A stretch of 64,000 bases of DNA, taken from contig NZ_JAXMNY010000001.1 of assembly GCF_034670185.1 (NCBI RefSeq), positions 1,922,001-1,986,000 on the forward strand. Reading direction: 5' to 3'. The notes under the pieces are model-generated. The model made no database searches and was not told the DNA's origin. It saw nothing but the letters and a program-made list of their open reading frames with translations. Positions 36,020 to 44,291 of the stretch are shown piece by piece. This DNA is from Nisaea sp. (GTDB lineage: Bacteria; Pseudomonadota; Alphaproteobacteria; Thalassobaculales; Thalassobaculaceae). Position numbers and translations under genes: made by a program. Position 1 is the stretch's first letter. Every line of letters starts with the position of its first letter.

Positions 36020-36894
36020 ACAAACTTATACAGGTCGCCGCCCCGGTGATCTTTGTCGTGCTCTGGAGCTCGGCATTCATCGCCGCGAAATTCGGCCTGT
36101 CGCATGTCGAACCGCTCACCTTCATGGCGAGCCGGTTCGGCCTTGTCACGGCGATCTTCATCACCATTGCCCTGATCACCGGCGCCCGCTGGCCGAAGAC
36201 CGTGCGCGGCGTCTTCGACATCGCAGTCGTCGGCTTCTTTCTGCACGCGATTTATCTCTCCAGCATCTTCATCGCTATTCACAGCGGCATGCCTGCCGCG
36301 CTCGTCGCACTCGTCACCGGGCTCCAGCCCGTCCTGACGGCCATTGCGGCTGGCCTCTTTCTCGGCGAGCCGCCGACACGCCAGCAATGGTTGGGGTGCT
36401 TTGTCGGTTTCGCCGGTATGGCACTGGTGCTGTCTGACCGGATGAGTGTCGACGGCGTCAGCATGACCGGCATCGGTCTCTCGATCCTGGCCCTTGCCTC
36501 GATCAGCATTGGGACGCTCTATCAGAAACGCTATGCGACCGACATGAACCTGATCACCGGTAGCGCCATCCAGTGCGCGACCGCTTTTATCGTGACCCTC
36601 ACCGGTGCCGCGCTGTTCGAAAGCATGGTTCTGGTCCCGGCACCCGCCTTCATCGGCGCCTATCTCTGGCTCTCTCTCGTTGTGTCGCTCGGAGCCTATT
36701 CGCTGCTCATGACGCTGATCAAACATGGCCAGGCCACGAAGGTCGCAAGCCTGTTCTATCTCGTGCCGCCGACGGCAGCCGTCATGGCATATGTCGCATT
36801 CGGGGAGGAAATAACGCCTGTTGCCGGAATCGGCATTCTGGTGACAGCGATCGGTGTTGCGCTGGTCGTGTTTCCCCAATCCGGGCGGCGTTGA
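36016..36894 (+). CDS. DMT superfamily (EamA) transporter
   Basis: A 292-residue membrane protein with ten hydrophobic segments arranged as two EamA repeats. FVVLWSSAFIAAKFGLS opens the first; TGLQPVLTAIAAGLFLGEPP and YLVPPTAAVMAYVAFGEEIT are the paired P-x-x-x-A-x-x-x-x-GE motifs that end each half. Substrate unknown. Start overlaps the previous stop by four bases. Confidence 0.9.
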   Translation: MNKLIQVAAPVIFVVLWSSAFIAAKFGLSHVEPLTFMASRFGLVTAIFITIALITGARWPKTVRGVFDIAVVGFFLHAIYLSSIFIAIHSGMPAALVALVTGLQPVLTAIAAGLFLGEPPTRQQWLGCFVGFAGMALVLSDRMSVDGVSMTGIGLSILALASISIGTLYQKRYATDMNLITGSAIQCATAFIVTLTGAALFESMVLVPAPAFIGAYLWLSLVVSLGAYSLLMTLIKHGQATKVASLFYLVPPTAAVMAYVAFGEEITPVAGIGILVTAIGVALVVFPQSGRR

Positions 36895-36925
36895 GTCGAA
36901 ACGGCGCTGAAGCCTGCATTCAGGT

Positions 36926-38158
36926 TCAGGAAATCAGCCGACCCGCCTCTTCATCAGCATGTTTCTTCTGGCCTCTCTCGACCCGGCGCGCCAGCTCATT
37001 GTCCAACTCCTCGGTCGACCAGGAATGCATGGCCGCGACAATCTTCACGCGGGCGCGTTCGATACTCGCCTGACTGTCGAAACCGTCTTCCGGATGAAGT
37101 TCCCGATGCGGAATGATCGGCAGGAAATTCATGACATACGCAACGGCACGGTCACGGTTTTCAACACAGTCCGGCTTTTTGCAGTCCAGTGCATCGGCCT
37201 CTGTCCAGTACTCGATCAAGTCATTCCAGCCATCAAGCGCAAAGGCCACATCGCGGCGCAGCTTGATGAGGTAGGACACATTCGTGTCCTGCTGGGAGAA
37301 GACATTGGCAAAACTTCCGAGGAGGGAATCCAGCGTCACGATCCGCTCATCCACGTAGCGGATGGTCTGATCCACGACTTCGAGCAAAACGTCCGCTGCC
37401 GCAGCATATTCTTCCGGCTTCTGCTCCATATAGGCCGCTACGGATTTCCGGAACTCCATCAGGTTGACGTGTTCCAGAAACAGGTGGCCGTTGGTGCGGT
37501 CCGCCTGAGTGCCTTTCACGGTTCCGAACGGTGTGATCAGGCCGACCAGTGGTTCCAGCCATTCCCGCACGTTGTCGATGCTCACACCGCTGCGCTGGGA
37601 GGCGAACAGGAAAACCCGGTCGATCAGCATCTCAAGGTCGAAATGCGTCTTCGACTCTTCGGCGGTCATCAGATCGACCAGCGTTTTGGTATTAGCGCCT
37701 GCCATGACCGGGTCACCCCGTTCGATACCGCATTCCTTCATCAATTGGGCGATACAGGACATCCGGACAACTTCCTTGTCCTCGCTATCCTGCTGGGCCT
37801 GCTCGCGCGCCCTGGCTCTCTCTTCCGGATCGTCTGAATAGGCGGCATTCACCTTGTGAAGAAGCTCGCGCACCTGCAACGGGTCGATGCCATTCTTGCC
37901 GACAATTCCCGGAATACCTTCGTGCAGCTCCCTGTCCCGGTCTGACATCTGAACGAAATCAGGCAGGTCCTTCCAAGGCACCACCATCAACTCGCCACGC
38001 CGGCCACCGCCGAAACTCGGGATCACCGCTTCGAGGATTCTGTCATTTCCGTGCTGATAAAGACGGGCGCGTGTATGGCGCAGGGAATCCCCCGACGTGA
38101 ACGGGACACAGGTTCCGCGCCGTTCGAAGGTTTGCGCGACACTGATATTATTCGCCAT
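36926..38158 (-). CDS. Hypothetical protein of 410 residues
   Basis: I do not recognise this protein. It is soluble, largely helical and acidic-basic mixed, without signal peptide or membrane segment. An N-terminal stretch (residues 20-110) looks globular with beta character, a charged linker PEERARAREQAQQDSEDKE follows, and helices fill the rest. A Cys pair occurs in ALDCKKPDCVENRDR. Base composition is like the neighbours, so recent transfer is not indicated. It converges with the DMT gene and faces a 364-base gap before tRNA-Leu. Confidence 0.75.
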   Translation of the reverse strand: MANNISVAQTFERRGTCVPFTSGDSLRHTRARLYQHGNDRILEAVIPSFGGGRRGELMVVPWKDLPDFVQMSDRDRELHEGIPGIVGKNGIDPLQVRELLHKVNAAYSDDPEERARAREQAQQDSEDKEVVRMSCIAQLMKECGIERGDPVMAGANTKTLVDLMTAEESKTHFDLEMLIDRVFLFASQRSGVSIDNVREWLEPLVGLITPFGTVKGTQADRTNGHLFLEHVNLMEFRKSVAAYMEQKPEEYAAAADVLLEVVDQTIRYVDERIVTLDSLLGSFANVFSQQDTNVSYLIKLRRDVAFALDGWNDLIEYWTEADALDCKKPDCVENRDRAVAYVMNFLPIIPHRELHPEDGFDSQASIERARVKIVAAMHSWSTEELDNELARRVERGQKKHADEEAGRLIS

Positions 38159-38522
38159 ATGGCGGAATCCTAAAGCTTGCAGGTTGACTAATTAGCGCAA
38201 AAATCGGTGCTTTTTGCAAGATTTTCAAACTATGAAGCGGTTTGATGAAGCTCAGGTTTTCTTATAAAAAGCGGCAAAAATTATATGACTTAGAACCAGG
38301 CTTCGCCCGCGTTGGGATCTGCGCTCGCCAGCAGCCTCCACGCCAGAGACGAGCGTCGCTGTTGCCGATGCTCCGCACTTGCCCCCAGGTTTGTGAAACC
38401 TGTGAGATGGCTGGCGGCGAGCAGGTGATAGACGTTTTTGGCTGGAACCTGGCACCACTCCAGACCACCACCACGCCTAATGGCCAGCACGGCGGCAGGT
38501 GAAAACATGGCTTTGGATGAAA
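38159..38522. other. 364-base gap between the hypothetical gene and tRNA-Leu
   Basis: The part next to the hypothetical gene (38159-38290) is AT-rich and probably holds its promoter. The rest is GC-rich. An 86-codon frame at 38242 on the plus strand has no ribosome site or family resemblance and is not called. No repeat or integrase-like signal was found. Confidence 0.5.
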
Positions 38523-38609
38523 TGGTGCCCCCGGGGAGACTCGAACTCCCACTCCGTTGCCGGAAACAGATTTTGAATCTGCCGCGTCTACCGATTCCGC
38601 CACAGGGGC
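38523..38609 (-). tRNA. tRNA-Leu (anticodon CAA)
   Basis: An 87-base leucine tRNA with encoded CCA. The acceptor GCCCCTG pairs with CGGGGGC (one G-T pair), the anticodon loop TTCAAAA gives CAA, the long variable arm TTCCGGCAACGGAG follows, and the T-arm reads GGGAGTTCGAGTCTCCC. Reads UUG codons. Confidence 0.97.
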
Positions 38610-38753
38610 CCCGCTTGGCGAGGAGCGCGCATAATAGCCAAAAGCAGGGGCCGGTCAATCCGCAACCGGCAGCTTGCACGGCAACCGCAACGACTGCTAA
38701 ATCGTTCGTCGCGCCGGAAGGAACCCGGCCCGATTTCCGGGACATCTGACAGC

Positions 38754-39335
38754 ATGCTGCAAGCGACCTACGAGCGATTGATGCGGGCCGCCTCGCACAA
38801 GCGGGCAAATTACTGGCTGGCGCTGATTTCCTTCATCGAAAGCTCGGTCTTCCCGATCCCACCGGACACCATGCTGATCCCGATGGTGCTGGCCGATCGG
38901 CGCAATGCCTGGCGCGCGGCGGGCATCTGCACCGTTGCGTCCGTCCTCGGCGGTATGCTGGGCTATGCTATCGGTGCCCTGCTCTATGAGGCTATCGGCC
39001 TGCCGCTGCTCGAATTCTACGGCTATGCGGAGAAGTTCGCTTCCTTCACCGATCAGTATAACGAATGGGGTGCCTGGATCGTGTTCGGTGCCGGGATCAC
39101 GCCGTTTCCCTACAAGGTGATCACCATTGCCAGCGGCGTGGCCCATCTCGACCTTGCGGTCTTCGTCATCGCCTCGGTTCTGGCTCGGGGCCTCCGGTTC
39201 TATCTCGTCGCCGCGCTGTGCTGGAAATTCGGGCCGGCCGTGCAGAAGACCATCGAGAAAAATCTCGGGCTCTGGACCACCGCCGCATTCCTGCTGCTGG
39301 TTGGCGGCTTCGCGCTGATCAAATTCCTGGCCTGA
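38754..39335 (+). CDS. YqaA/DedA-like membrane protein
   Basis: A 193-residue membrane protein with about four to five hydrophobic segments. ISFIESSVFPIPPDTMLIPM is the re-entrant loop of the VTT/DedA fold with its E-x-x-x-P-x-P pattern, and GAGITPFPYKVITIASGVA is the second loop with the conserved Pro and Lys. DedA relatives act in lipid scrambling and proton-coupled transport; YqaA itself is not characterised. Adjacent to mnmA, convergent. Confidence 0.85.
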   Translation: MLQATYERLMRAASHKRANYWLALISFIESSVFPIPPDTMLIPMVLADRRNAWRAAGICTVASVLGGMLGYAIGALLYEAIGLPLLEFYGYAEKFASFTDQYNEWGAWIVFGAGITPFPYKVITIASGVAHLDLAVFVIASVLARGLRFYLVAALCWKFGPAVQKTIEKNLGLWTTAAFLLLVGGFALIKFLA

Positions 39336-39359
39336 TACGCTTCCGGCTTCGCACCGGGG

Positions 39360-40538
39360 TCAGGCTGCGGCGGCAGCCTCTTCGGTGCCGGTGATCCAGC
39401 CGCCGCCAAGCACCCGTGTCGAGTCGCCGGGCGTGTAGAAGACAGCGGCCTGTCCGCGAGCAATGCCATGCTGCGGCGTATCGAGCTGGATGCGGCCGCG
39501 CCCTTCGCTGTCCGTATAGATCCGCGCCGTTGCCGGGCGGGTGGCGGAGCGCAGTTTCACCTCGACCGATATGCCGGCCTCTCCCGGCAGCGCATCACCG
39601 AGCCAGTTCAACTGATCCACATAGACAGTCTCGCGACCCAGCGCCTCACGCGGCCCAACGACCACCTTGCATGCCGCCGGATCGAGCCGGACGACATAGA
39701 GAGGGTCGGTATCGGGATTGCCGTCTTCATCGCGGCGACGGCCACCGATGCCGAGGCCTTTTCTCTGACCGATGGTGTAGTGGATAATGCCTTCATGGCG
39801 ACCGAGCACGGTACCGTCGAGATGCACGATCTCTCCGGGCTCCGCCGCACCCGGGCGCAGCTTCTCCACCAGTTCGGCATAACGCCCGTTCGGCACGAAG
39901 CAGATATCCTGGCTATCCGGCTTGTCCGCGATGGTGAGCCCGAAACGCCGGGCATGCGCGCGTGTTTCCTCTTTTTCCATGCCGCCGAGCGGGAAGCGCA
40001 GGAAGTCGAGCTGCTCACGCGTGGTGGCGAACAGAAAATAACTCTGATCCTTCTGAGGATCGATGGCGCGGTGCAGTTCCGCTCCGTTCGCTCCCTCAAG
40101 CCGGCGCACATAGTGACCGGTGCAAAGCACGTCGGCCCGCAGCTCCCTGGCGGTCGCAAGCAGATCGCGGAACTTGACGGTCTGATTGCAGCGCACGCAG
40201 GGGATCGGGGTTTCGCCACGCAAATAGCTGTCGGCGAAATCGTCGATCACTTCCTGACGGAACCGGCTCTCGTAATCGAGCACATAATGCGGGAAGCCCA
40301 ACGTATCGGCGACAGTGCGCGCATCATGGATATCAAGCCCAGCACAGCAGGCGCCCTTCTTGGCCAGAGCCGCTCCGTGGTCATAGAGCTGCAGCGTGAT
40401 GCCGACGACATCGTAGCCCTGCTCCGCCATAAGGGCCGCGGTCACGGAACTGTCGACACCGCCGGACATAGCGACGACGACCCGCGTGTCCTTTGGGGCC
40501 TTGGCGATACCGAGCGAGTTGAGCGTGTGTGCTGTCAT
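39360..40538 (-). CDS. mnmA: tRNA-specific 2-thiouridylase
   Basis: A 392-residue enzyme that puts sulfur on the wobble uridine (s2U34) of Lys, Glu and Gln tRNAs. The PP-loop AMSGGVDSSVTAALM is at residues 24-38, the first catalytic cysteine lies in IPCVRCNQTVKF and the second in SQDICFVPNG; the C-terminal beta-barrel reads HEGIIHYTIGQRKGLGIG. It is last in a sulfur-transfer run, after a cysteine desulfurase that could supply its sulfur. Confidence 0.97.
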   Translation of the reverse strand: MTAHTLNSLGIAKAPKDTRVVVAMSGGVDSSVTAALMAEQGYDVVGITLQLYDHGAALAKKGACCAGLDIHDARTVADTLGFPHYVLDYESRFRQEVIDDFADSYLRGETPIPCVRCNQTVKFRDLLATARELRADVLCTGHYVRRLEGANGAELHRAIDPQKDQSYFLFATTREQLDFLRFPLGGMEKEETRAHARRFGLTIADKPDSQDICFVPNGRYAELVEKLRPGAAEPGEIVHLDGTVLGRHEGIIHYTIGQRKGLGIGGRRRDEDGNPDTDPLYVVRLDPAACKVVVGPREALGRETVYVDQLNWLGDALPGEAGISVEVKLRSATRPATARIYTDSEGRGRIQLDTPQHGIARGQAAVFYTPGDSTRVLGGGWITGTEEAAAAA

Positions 40539-40604
40539 AATGGGCGCAATATAGGAAAAGCGGCGGCGGAAACAAGCAAACTCAGCGCATGGCTGTATCC
40601 GCGC

Positions 40605-41288
40605 TCAGACGGCATTCAGGCCCATCTGCCAGAAATCCCGCTCCAGCACGGTCGCCGCCTCGAATGTTTTGGCAAGGTCGGCGAACCGGTCTTCACCGCC
40701 GCGCCGGGCCGCGAGAGCGTCGAGATGGGCGGCCGCACCGCGTGCCACATCCTGATATTCCTCGCCCGCATACATCTCGATCCAGGCGAGATAAGGATTG
40801 CCGTCTCGCTTCGTCGCCGGGTCCGCCGCAAGATGGGCACCGATCACGCCATAGCCAACGACGCATGGCGCCAGCGCCACATGCAGGTCGAGCATGTCAC
40901 CCGCCATGCCGCGCTCCAGCACATAGCGTGTATAGGCCATACAGGCCGGGTCTTCCGGCAGCGCGGCCATCTCCGCTTCGGTCAGTCCCCACCCGGCGCA
41001 ATATTTGACATGCAGGTCCATCTCCACATCGAGAATGCCGGAGATGACGGCGGAGGCTGCGCGCATGTCCTCAAGCCGGTCCGCCTTGTAGACCGCAAGG
41101 CCGTAGGCCCGGGCAAAATGGATCAGGAACAGGTAATCCTGTCCCAGATAATGCTTGAACGCCGCTTCCGGCAATGTGCCGTCCGCCATGCCCGTGACGA
41201 AAGGATGTGCGGTATAGGCCTGCCACGCATCCGGCGCAGCGGCGATCAGCCGGCCAAGGAAGCCGCCCTCAGGAACAAGGATCTCGCT
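40605..41288 (-). CDS. tenA: TenA family thiaminase II-like protein
   Basis: About 227-residue all-helical protein. TenA hydrolyses aminopyrimidines to salvage thiamine precursors. Family blocks: FKHYLGQDYLFLIHFARAYG at about residues 45-64, the catalytic-cysteine helix VALAPCVVGYGVIGAHL, and NPYLAWIEMYAGEEYQDV. The start is the GTG at 41289-41291 that overlaps the ferredoxin stop as GTGA; the listed end is set to the base before the overlap, and the full start is at 41291. Cysteine is conserved, so it is likely active. Confidence 0.88.
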   Translation of the reverse strand, partial: SEILVPEGGFLGRLIAAAPDAWQAYTAHPFVTGMADGTLPEAAFKHYLGQDYLFLIHFARAYGLAVYKADRLEDMRAASAVISGILDVEMDLHVKYCAGWGLTEAEMAALPEDPACMAYTRYVLERGMAGDMLDLHVALAPCVVGYGVIGAHLAADPATKRDGNPYLAWIEMYAGEEYQDVARGAAAHLDALAARRGGEDRFADLAKTFEAATVLERDFWQMGLNAV

Positions 41289-41608
41289 CACGCCGTGCCG
41301 TCCGGCGGCAGGGTCACGACCAGGCCGTCAAGTTCTTCCGTGATCCGGATCTGACAGCCGAGGCGGGACGTATCGACGATATTGAAGGCCAGATCGAGCA
41401 TGTCTTCCTCGTCATCGCTCGGCGCCGGCACCTTCTCATACCATTCCGGAGCGACGTGGACATGGCAGGTCGCACAGGCGAGACATCCCTCGCAGGCGCC
41501 TTCGATATCGACATCGTTTTCGCGCGCAATCTGCAGCAGCGTGTATCCGAGCGGTGCATCGACTTCCTGACGGGTACCGTCACGGCCGATGAATGTCATA
41601 CGGGGCAA
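41288..41608 (-). CDS. Adrenodoxin-type [2Fe-2S] ferredoxin
   Basis: A 106-residue ferredoxin of the ISC/adrenodoxin type. Ligands are Cys39, Cys45, Cys48 in GACEGCLACATCHV and Cys85 in SRLGCQI; an extra Cys42 lies in the loop. I start at the TTG at 41608, which gives MPRMTFIGRDG, preceded by GGAGAG at good spacing; the ATG three codons later has no such site. It follows the cysteine desulfurase gene and probably gives electrons for cluster assembly. Confidence 0.9.
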   Translation of the reverse strand: MPRMTFIGRDGTRQEVDAPLGYTLLQIARENDVDIEGACEGCLACATCHVHVAPEWYEKVPAPSDDEEDMLDLAFNIVDTSRLGCQIRITEELDGLVVTLPPDGTA

Positions 41609-41643
41609 ATCACTCTCCGTTCGATATCCGCTTATCCGGCGGA

Positions 41644-42768
41644 TTATTGTTGGTCGGCTGACGAACGGTTGTACAAATCGCACCACGCCGCGACAAGCCT
41701 GTCGATATCTTCTTCTGTGGTTTCCCACCCTACCGAAACACGAATTGCGGTCTCCGCATCCGGGGAGCCCGGGTCCATGGCGTCCAGCACATGGCTGCGC
41801 CGGACTTTACCGGACGAGCAGGCAGAGCCCGAGCTGACGGCGATCCCGGCAAGGTCCAGCGCAATCACCTGCGTCTCCCCCCTGGCACCGCTGATCGACA
41901 CGCAACTGGTATTCGGCAGGCGCGCGGCTCCCGACGAAAAGATCCGGGCGCCGTTCCCGGCCTTCCGAACAGCCGCTTCGAACCGGTCGCGCAGAGCCGA
42001 GACACGCGACCAATCCTCTAACGCAGCGAGAGAAGCTTCAGCCGCGGCACCGAAACCGACAATACCAATCTTGTTCTCCGTGCCCGAGCGACGCCCCTTC
42101 TCCTGCCCGCCACCTGACTGAACAGCCTTGAGATCCAGTCCCTCGCGCACGACAAGAGCGCCAACACCCGCGGGCCCGCCGATTTTGTGGGCAGAGAGGG
42201 ACATCAGATCGACGCCGGCGGCTTTCATGTCGATGGGAAGCTTGCCCGCGCCCTGCACCGCGTCGCTGTGAACCAGAGCCCCGCTTGCATGTGCTATTTC
42301 GACGATCTGCTCGATTGGTTGCAACACGCCGGTTTCATTGTTCGCCCATTGCACAGAGACGAGGCAATCCTTTCCGCTGGCCTCTCCGCCATCCGACAGC
42401 GCGGCCCGCAGAGCATCAAGGTCCAGAACGCCGTCGGCATCGACCGGCAGGCGGGCAGCATCCGGCATGGCCGCGAGGACCGCTTCATGTTCGATCGCGC
42501 TGGTGATAATCCGGGTGCGTCCGCAGCCTTTGAGGGCCAGAGCTGAGGCTTCCGTGCCGCCGCTGGTGAACACGACCGATTGCGGAGCAGCACCGATCAA
42601 GCCCGCCACCTGACGGCGGGCCGTTTCGATCAGCGCACGAGCCTCCCGGCCCGCTCCGTGAACGGAGGATGGATTGCCAACGGCATCCATCGCGCCGATC
42701 ATCGCGCTGCGGGCTTCATCTCTTAGCGGCGCTGTCGCATTGTAGTCCGCATAGACTCTATCTGACAT
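41644..42768 (-). CDS. Cysteine desulfurase (IscS/NifS family)
   Basis: A 374-residue PLP enzyme that takes sulfur from cysteine as a persulfide. Visible: VYADYNATAPLRDEARSAMI, FTSGGTEASALAL, NNETGVLQPIEQIV, the PLP lysine in LSAHKIGGPAGVGALV, and the active cysteine in SSGSACSSGKVRRSHV. The short loop around that cysteine fits the class I (IscS-like) branch. Between iscR and the ferredoxin gene; no iscU or iscA is seen in the window. Confidence 0.93.
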   Translation of the reverse strand: MSDRVYADYNATAPLRDEARSAMIGAMDAVGNPSSVHGAGREARALIETARRQVAGLIGAAPQSVVFTSGGTEASALALKGCGRTRIITSAIEHEAVLAAMPDAARLPVDADGVLDLDALRAALSDGGEASGKDCLVSVQWANNETGVLQPIEQIVEIAHASGALVHSDAVQGAGKLPIDMKAAGVDLMSLSAHKIGGPAGVGALVVREGLDLKAVQSGGGQEKGRRSGTENKIGIVGFGAAAEASLAALEDWSRVSALRDRFEAAVRKAGNGARIFSSGAARLPNTSCVSISGARGETQVIALDLAGIAVSSGSACSSGKVRRSHVLDAMDPGSPDAETAIRVSVGWETTEEDIDRLVAAWCDLYNRSSADQQ

Positions 42769-42841
42769 TGTTGCCCCAAATCCCGGCCAATCGCTCAGCC
42801 GGGATAAGCAGGCGGGACAAAACCGTCAAGGAGGGAGCGCG

Positions 42842-43255
42842 TCAGTGCGGCACGCGCCCCGTCATCAGATCCGCAACGGTCACCTTGTCCAGATAGCCGA
42901 GAACCTGACGCCCGACTTCTTCCCAAAGAGGCTTCGTGGGATCGTCCGAACACCCTCTCGTCGCGAACATGCCATCATCGTCCTGGTTACCCCGCACCGG
43001 ATGCTCAATCGCCGTCATAACCTCGGAGATCTTGATCTGCGCCGGCTCTATCGCGAGGAGGTAGCCGCCACCCGGCCCCCGTACACTCTTTACGAACCGG
43101 GCCTTGCGAAGCTGCGCGAACATTTGTTCAAGATATGAAACTGAGATTTTTTGTCTCGAGGCTATCTCGGCGAGAGAGACTGGCCGACCATCATCATGTC
43201 GGGCCAGGTCGCAGACAGCCATGACTGCGTAGCGCCCTTTAGTACTGAACTTCAC
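42842..43255 (-). CDS. iscR: Rrf2 family regulator, IscR-like
   Basis: A 137-residue regulator. MKFSTKGRYAVMAVCDLA, the winged helix ISVSYLEQMFAQLRKARFV and SVRGPGGGYLLA match IscR. In the cluster loop only Cys102 remains (ATRGCSDDP), while E. coli IscR has three cysteines. From memory, Rhodobacter-type IscR also has one. GTG at 43255 is the natural start since it makes the standard N-terminus; a GTG ten codons upstream is rejected. It likely controls the desulfurase-ferredoxin run. Confidence 0.88.
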   Translation of the reverse strand: MKFSTKGRYAVMAVCDLARHDDGRPVSLAEIASRQKISVSYLEQMFAQLRKARFVKSVRGPGGGYLLAIEPAQIKISEVMTAIEHPVRGNQDDDGMFATRGCSDDPTKPLWEEVGRQVLGYLDKVTVADLMTGRVPH

Positions 43256-43285
43256 GTTATTCGACCCCCGTGCCGATATGGTCAC

Positions 43286-43613
43286 AATTCACCGAGGCCC
43301 CAACAAACGGTGAACGTTGCAGCAGAACGGAGGTCCCGTCCGTTCAATTACGAAATAGCGACCAATTTTCTATGGTCACAGTGCGCATCGACCTATGCAT
43401 CCGCGTACGGGCTGCAATGCTACACTTGAATCTTACAGCCCGAGTAAGCTAAAGCCAGACTCTTGCTGTTAGATTGAGATTACAGCTAATGCGCAATAAA
43501 TGTAAACCGGGATAGAGACGGATTACCCTGATATGCTCGCCAAGAGTAGTCAGCAGTTGTCCGCCCGACCGGATCGGGTGAGCCGGAATACCGGCGGTTG
43601 AGGAACGGATCGT
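43286..43613. promoter_or_regulatory. iscR-hydrolase divergent control region
   Basis: A 328-base AT-richer gap holding both promoters. The stretch 43427-43480 has an imperfect inverted repeat (AATCTTACAGC at 43429-43439 versus GCTGTTAGATT at 43465-43475, one mismatch) and a further GATTACAGC at 43478-43486. No protein gene is supported; the short frames through it share their translation on both strands only because of this inverted repeat. Confidence 0.5.
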
Positions 43614-44282
43614 ATGCCTGAAGTCATTATGAATGGTCCCGAGGGGCGCCTTGAGGGACGTTACGTCCACAGCAAGAAAGAAAATGCTCCCATCGCCCTG
43701 CTTTTGCATCCGCATCCGCAGCATGGCGGGACCATGAATAACAAAGTCGTTTATTCCATGTTCCAGAACTTTGTGAACCGCGGGTTCTCGACCTTGCGGT
43801 TCAATTTCCGCGGAGTCGGACGAAGCCAGGGTGTGTTCGACCGTGGCGAAGGCGAACTCAGCGATGCCGCCTCGGCGCTGGACTGGCTGCAGACCTACAA
43901 TCCTAACGCGCCCTATTGCTGGGTTGGCGGCTTTTCCTTCGGTGCCTGGATCGGCATGCAGCTTCTGATGCGCCGCCCGGAGATTACCGGTTTCATCTCC
44001 ATTGCCCCGCCGGCCAACATGTTCGATTTCACCTTCCTCGCCCCCTGCCCTGCCTCAGGCATCATGGTGCACGGCGATGCAGACGATGTTGTGCCTCCGG
44101 ATTCCGTGAAAAAGCTGGTCGACAAACTGTCGGCCCAGAAGGGCATCGTCATCGACCATGTCGTGGTGAAAAACGCCAACCATTATTTCACCAAGCACCT
44201 GGAAGACGTGAACAAGGCCGTCACCGGCTACCTGAACAAATCCCTGCCGGAGAGCGAGCAGCTCCCCGCCGCGTCGAAATAA
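43614..44282 (+). CDS. Alpha/beta hydrolase
   Basis: A 222-residue serine hydrolase. LLLHPHPQHGGTMNNKVV gives the oxyanion region, FNFRGVGRSQGVFDRG the conserved FRG motif, GGFSFGAWIGMQL the nucleophile elbow (Ser in G-F-S-F-G), HGDADDVVPP the aspartate and NANHYFTKHL the histidine. Substrate unknown. GAGGAA precedes the ATG. It is divergent from iscR, a neighbourhood I recall from other alphaproteobacteria. Confidence 0.9.
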   Translation: MPEVIMNGPEGRLEGRYVHSKKENAPIALLLHPHPQHGGTMNNKVVYSMFQNFVNRGFSTLRFNFRGVGRSQGVFDRGEGELSDAASALDWLQTYNPNAPYCWVGGFSFGAWIGMQLLMRRPEITGFISIAPPANMFDFTFLAPCPASGIMVHGDADDVVPPDSVKKLVDKLSAQKGIVIDHVVVKNANHYFTKHLEDVNKAVTGYLNKSLPESEQLPAASK

Positions 44283-44291
44283 AGCCGCGAC

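Noticed and set aside
38242..38502. 86-codon frame beside tRNA-Leu
   Set aside because: No ribosome site, low-complexity translation, and no homology recognised.
38523..38609. tRNA-Leu as an integration site for a mobile element
   Set aside because: No integrase, no repeat of the tRNA 3' end and no compositional shift next to it; the AT-rich insert lies 23 kb away.
39468..41354. 628-codon frame on the plus strand
   Set aside because: Shadow of mnmA and tenA, which carry full catalytic motifs on the minus strand.
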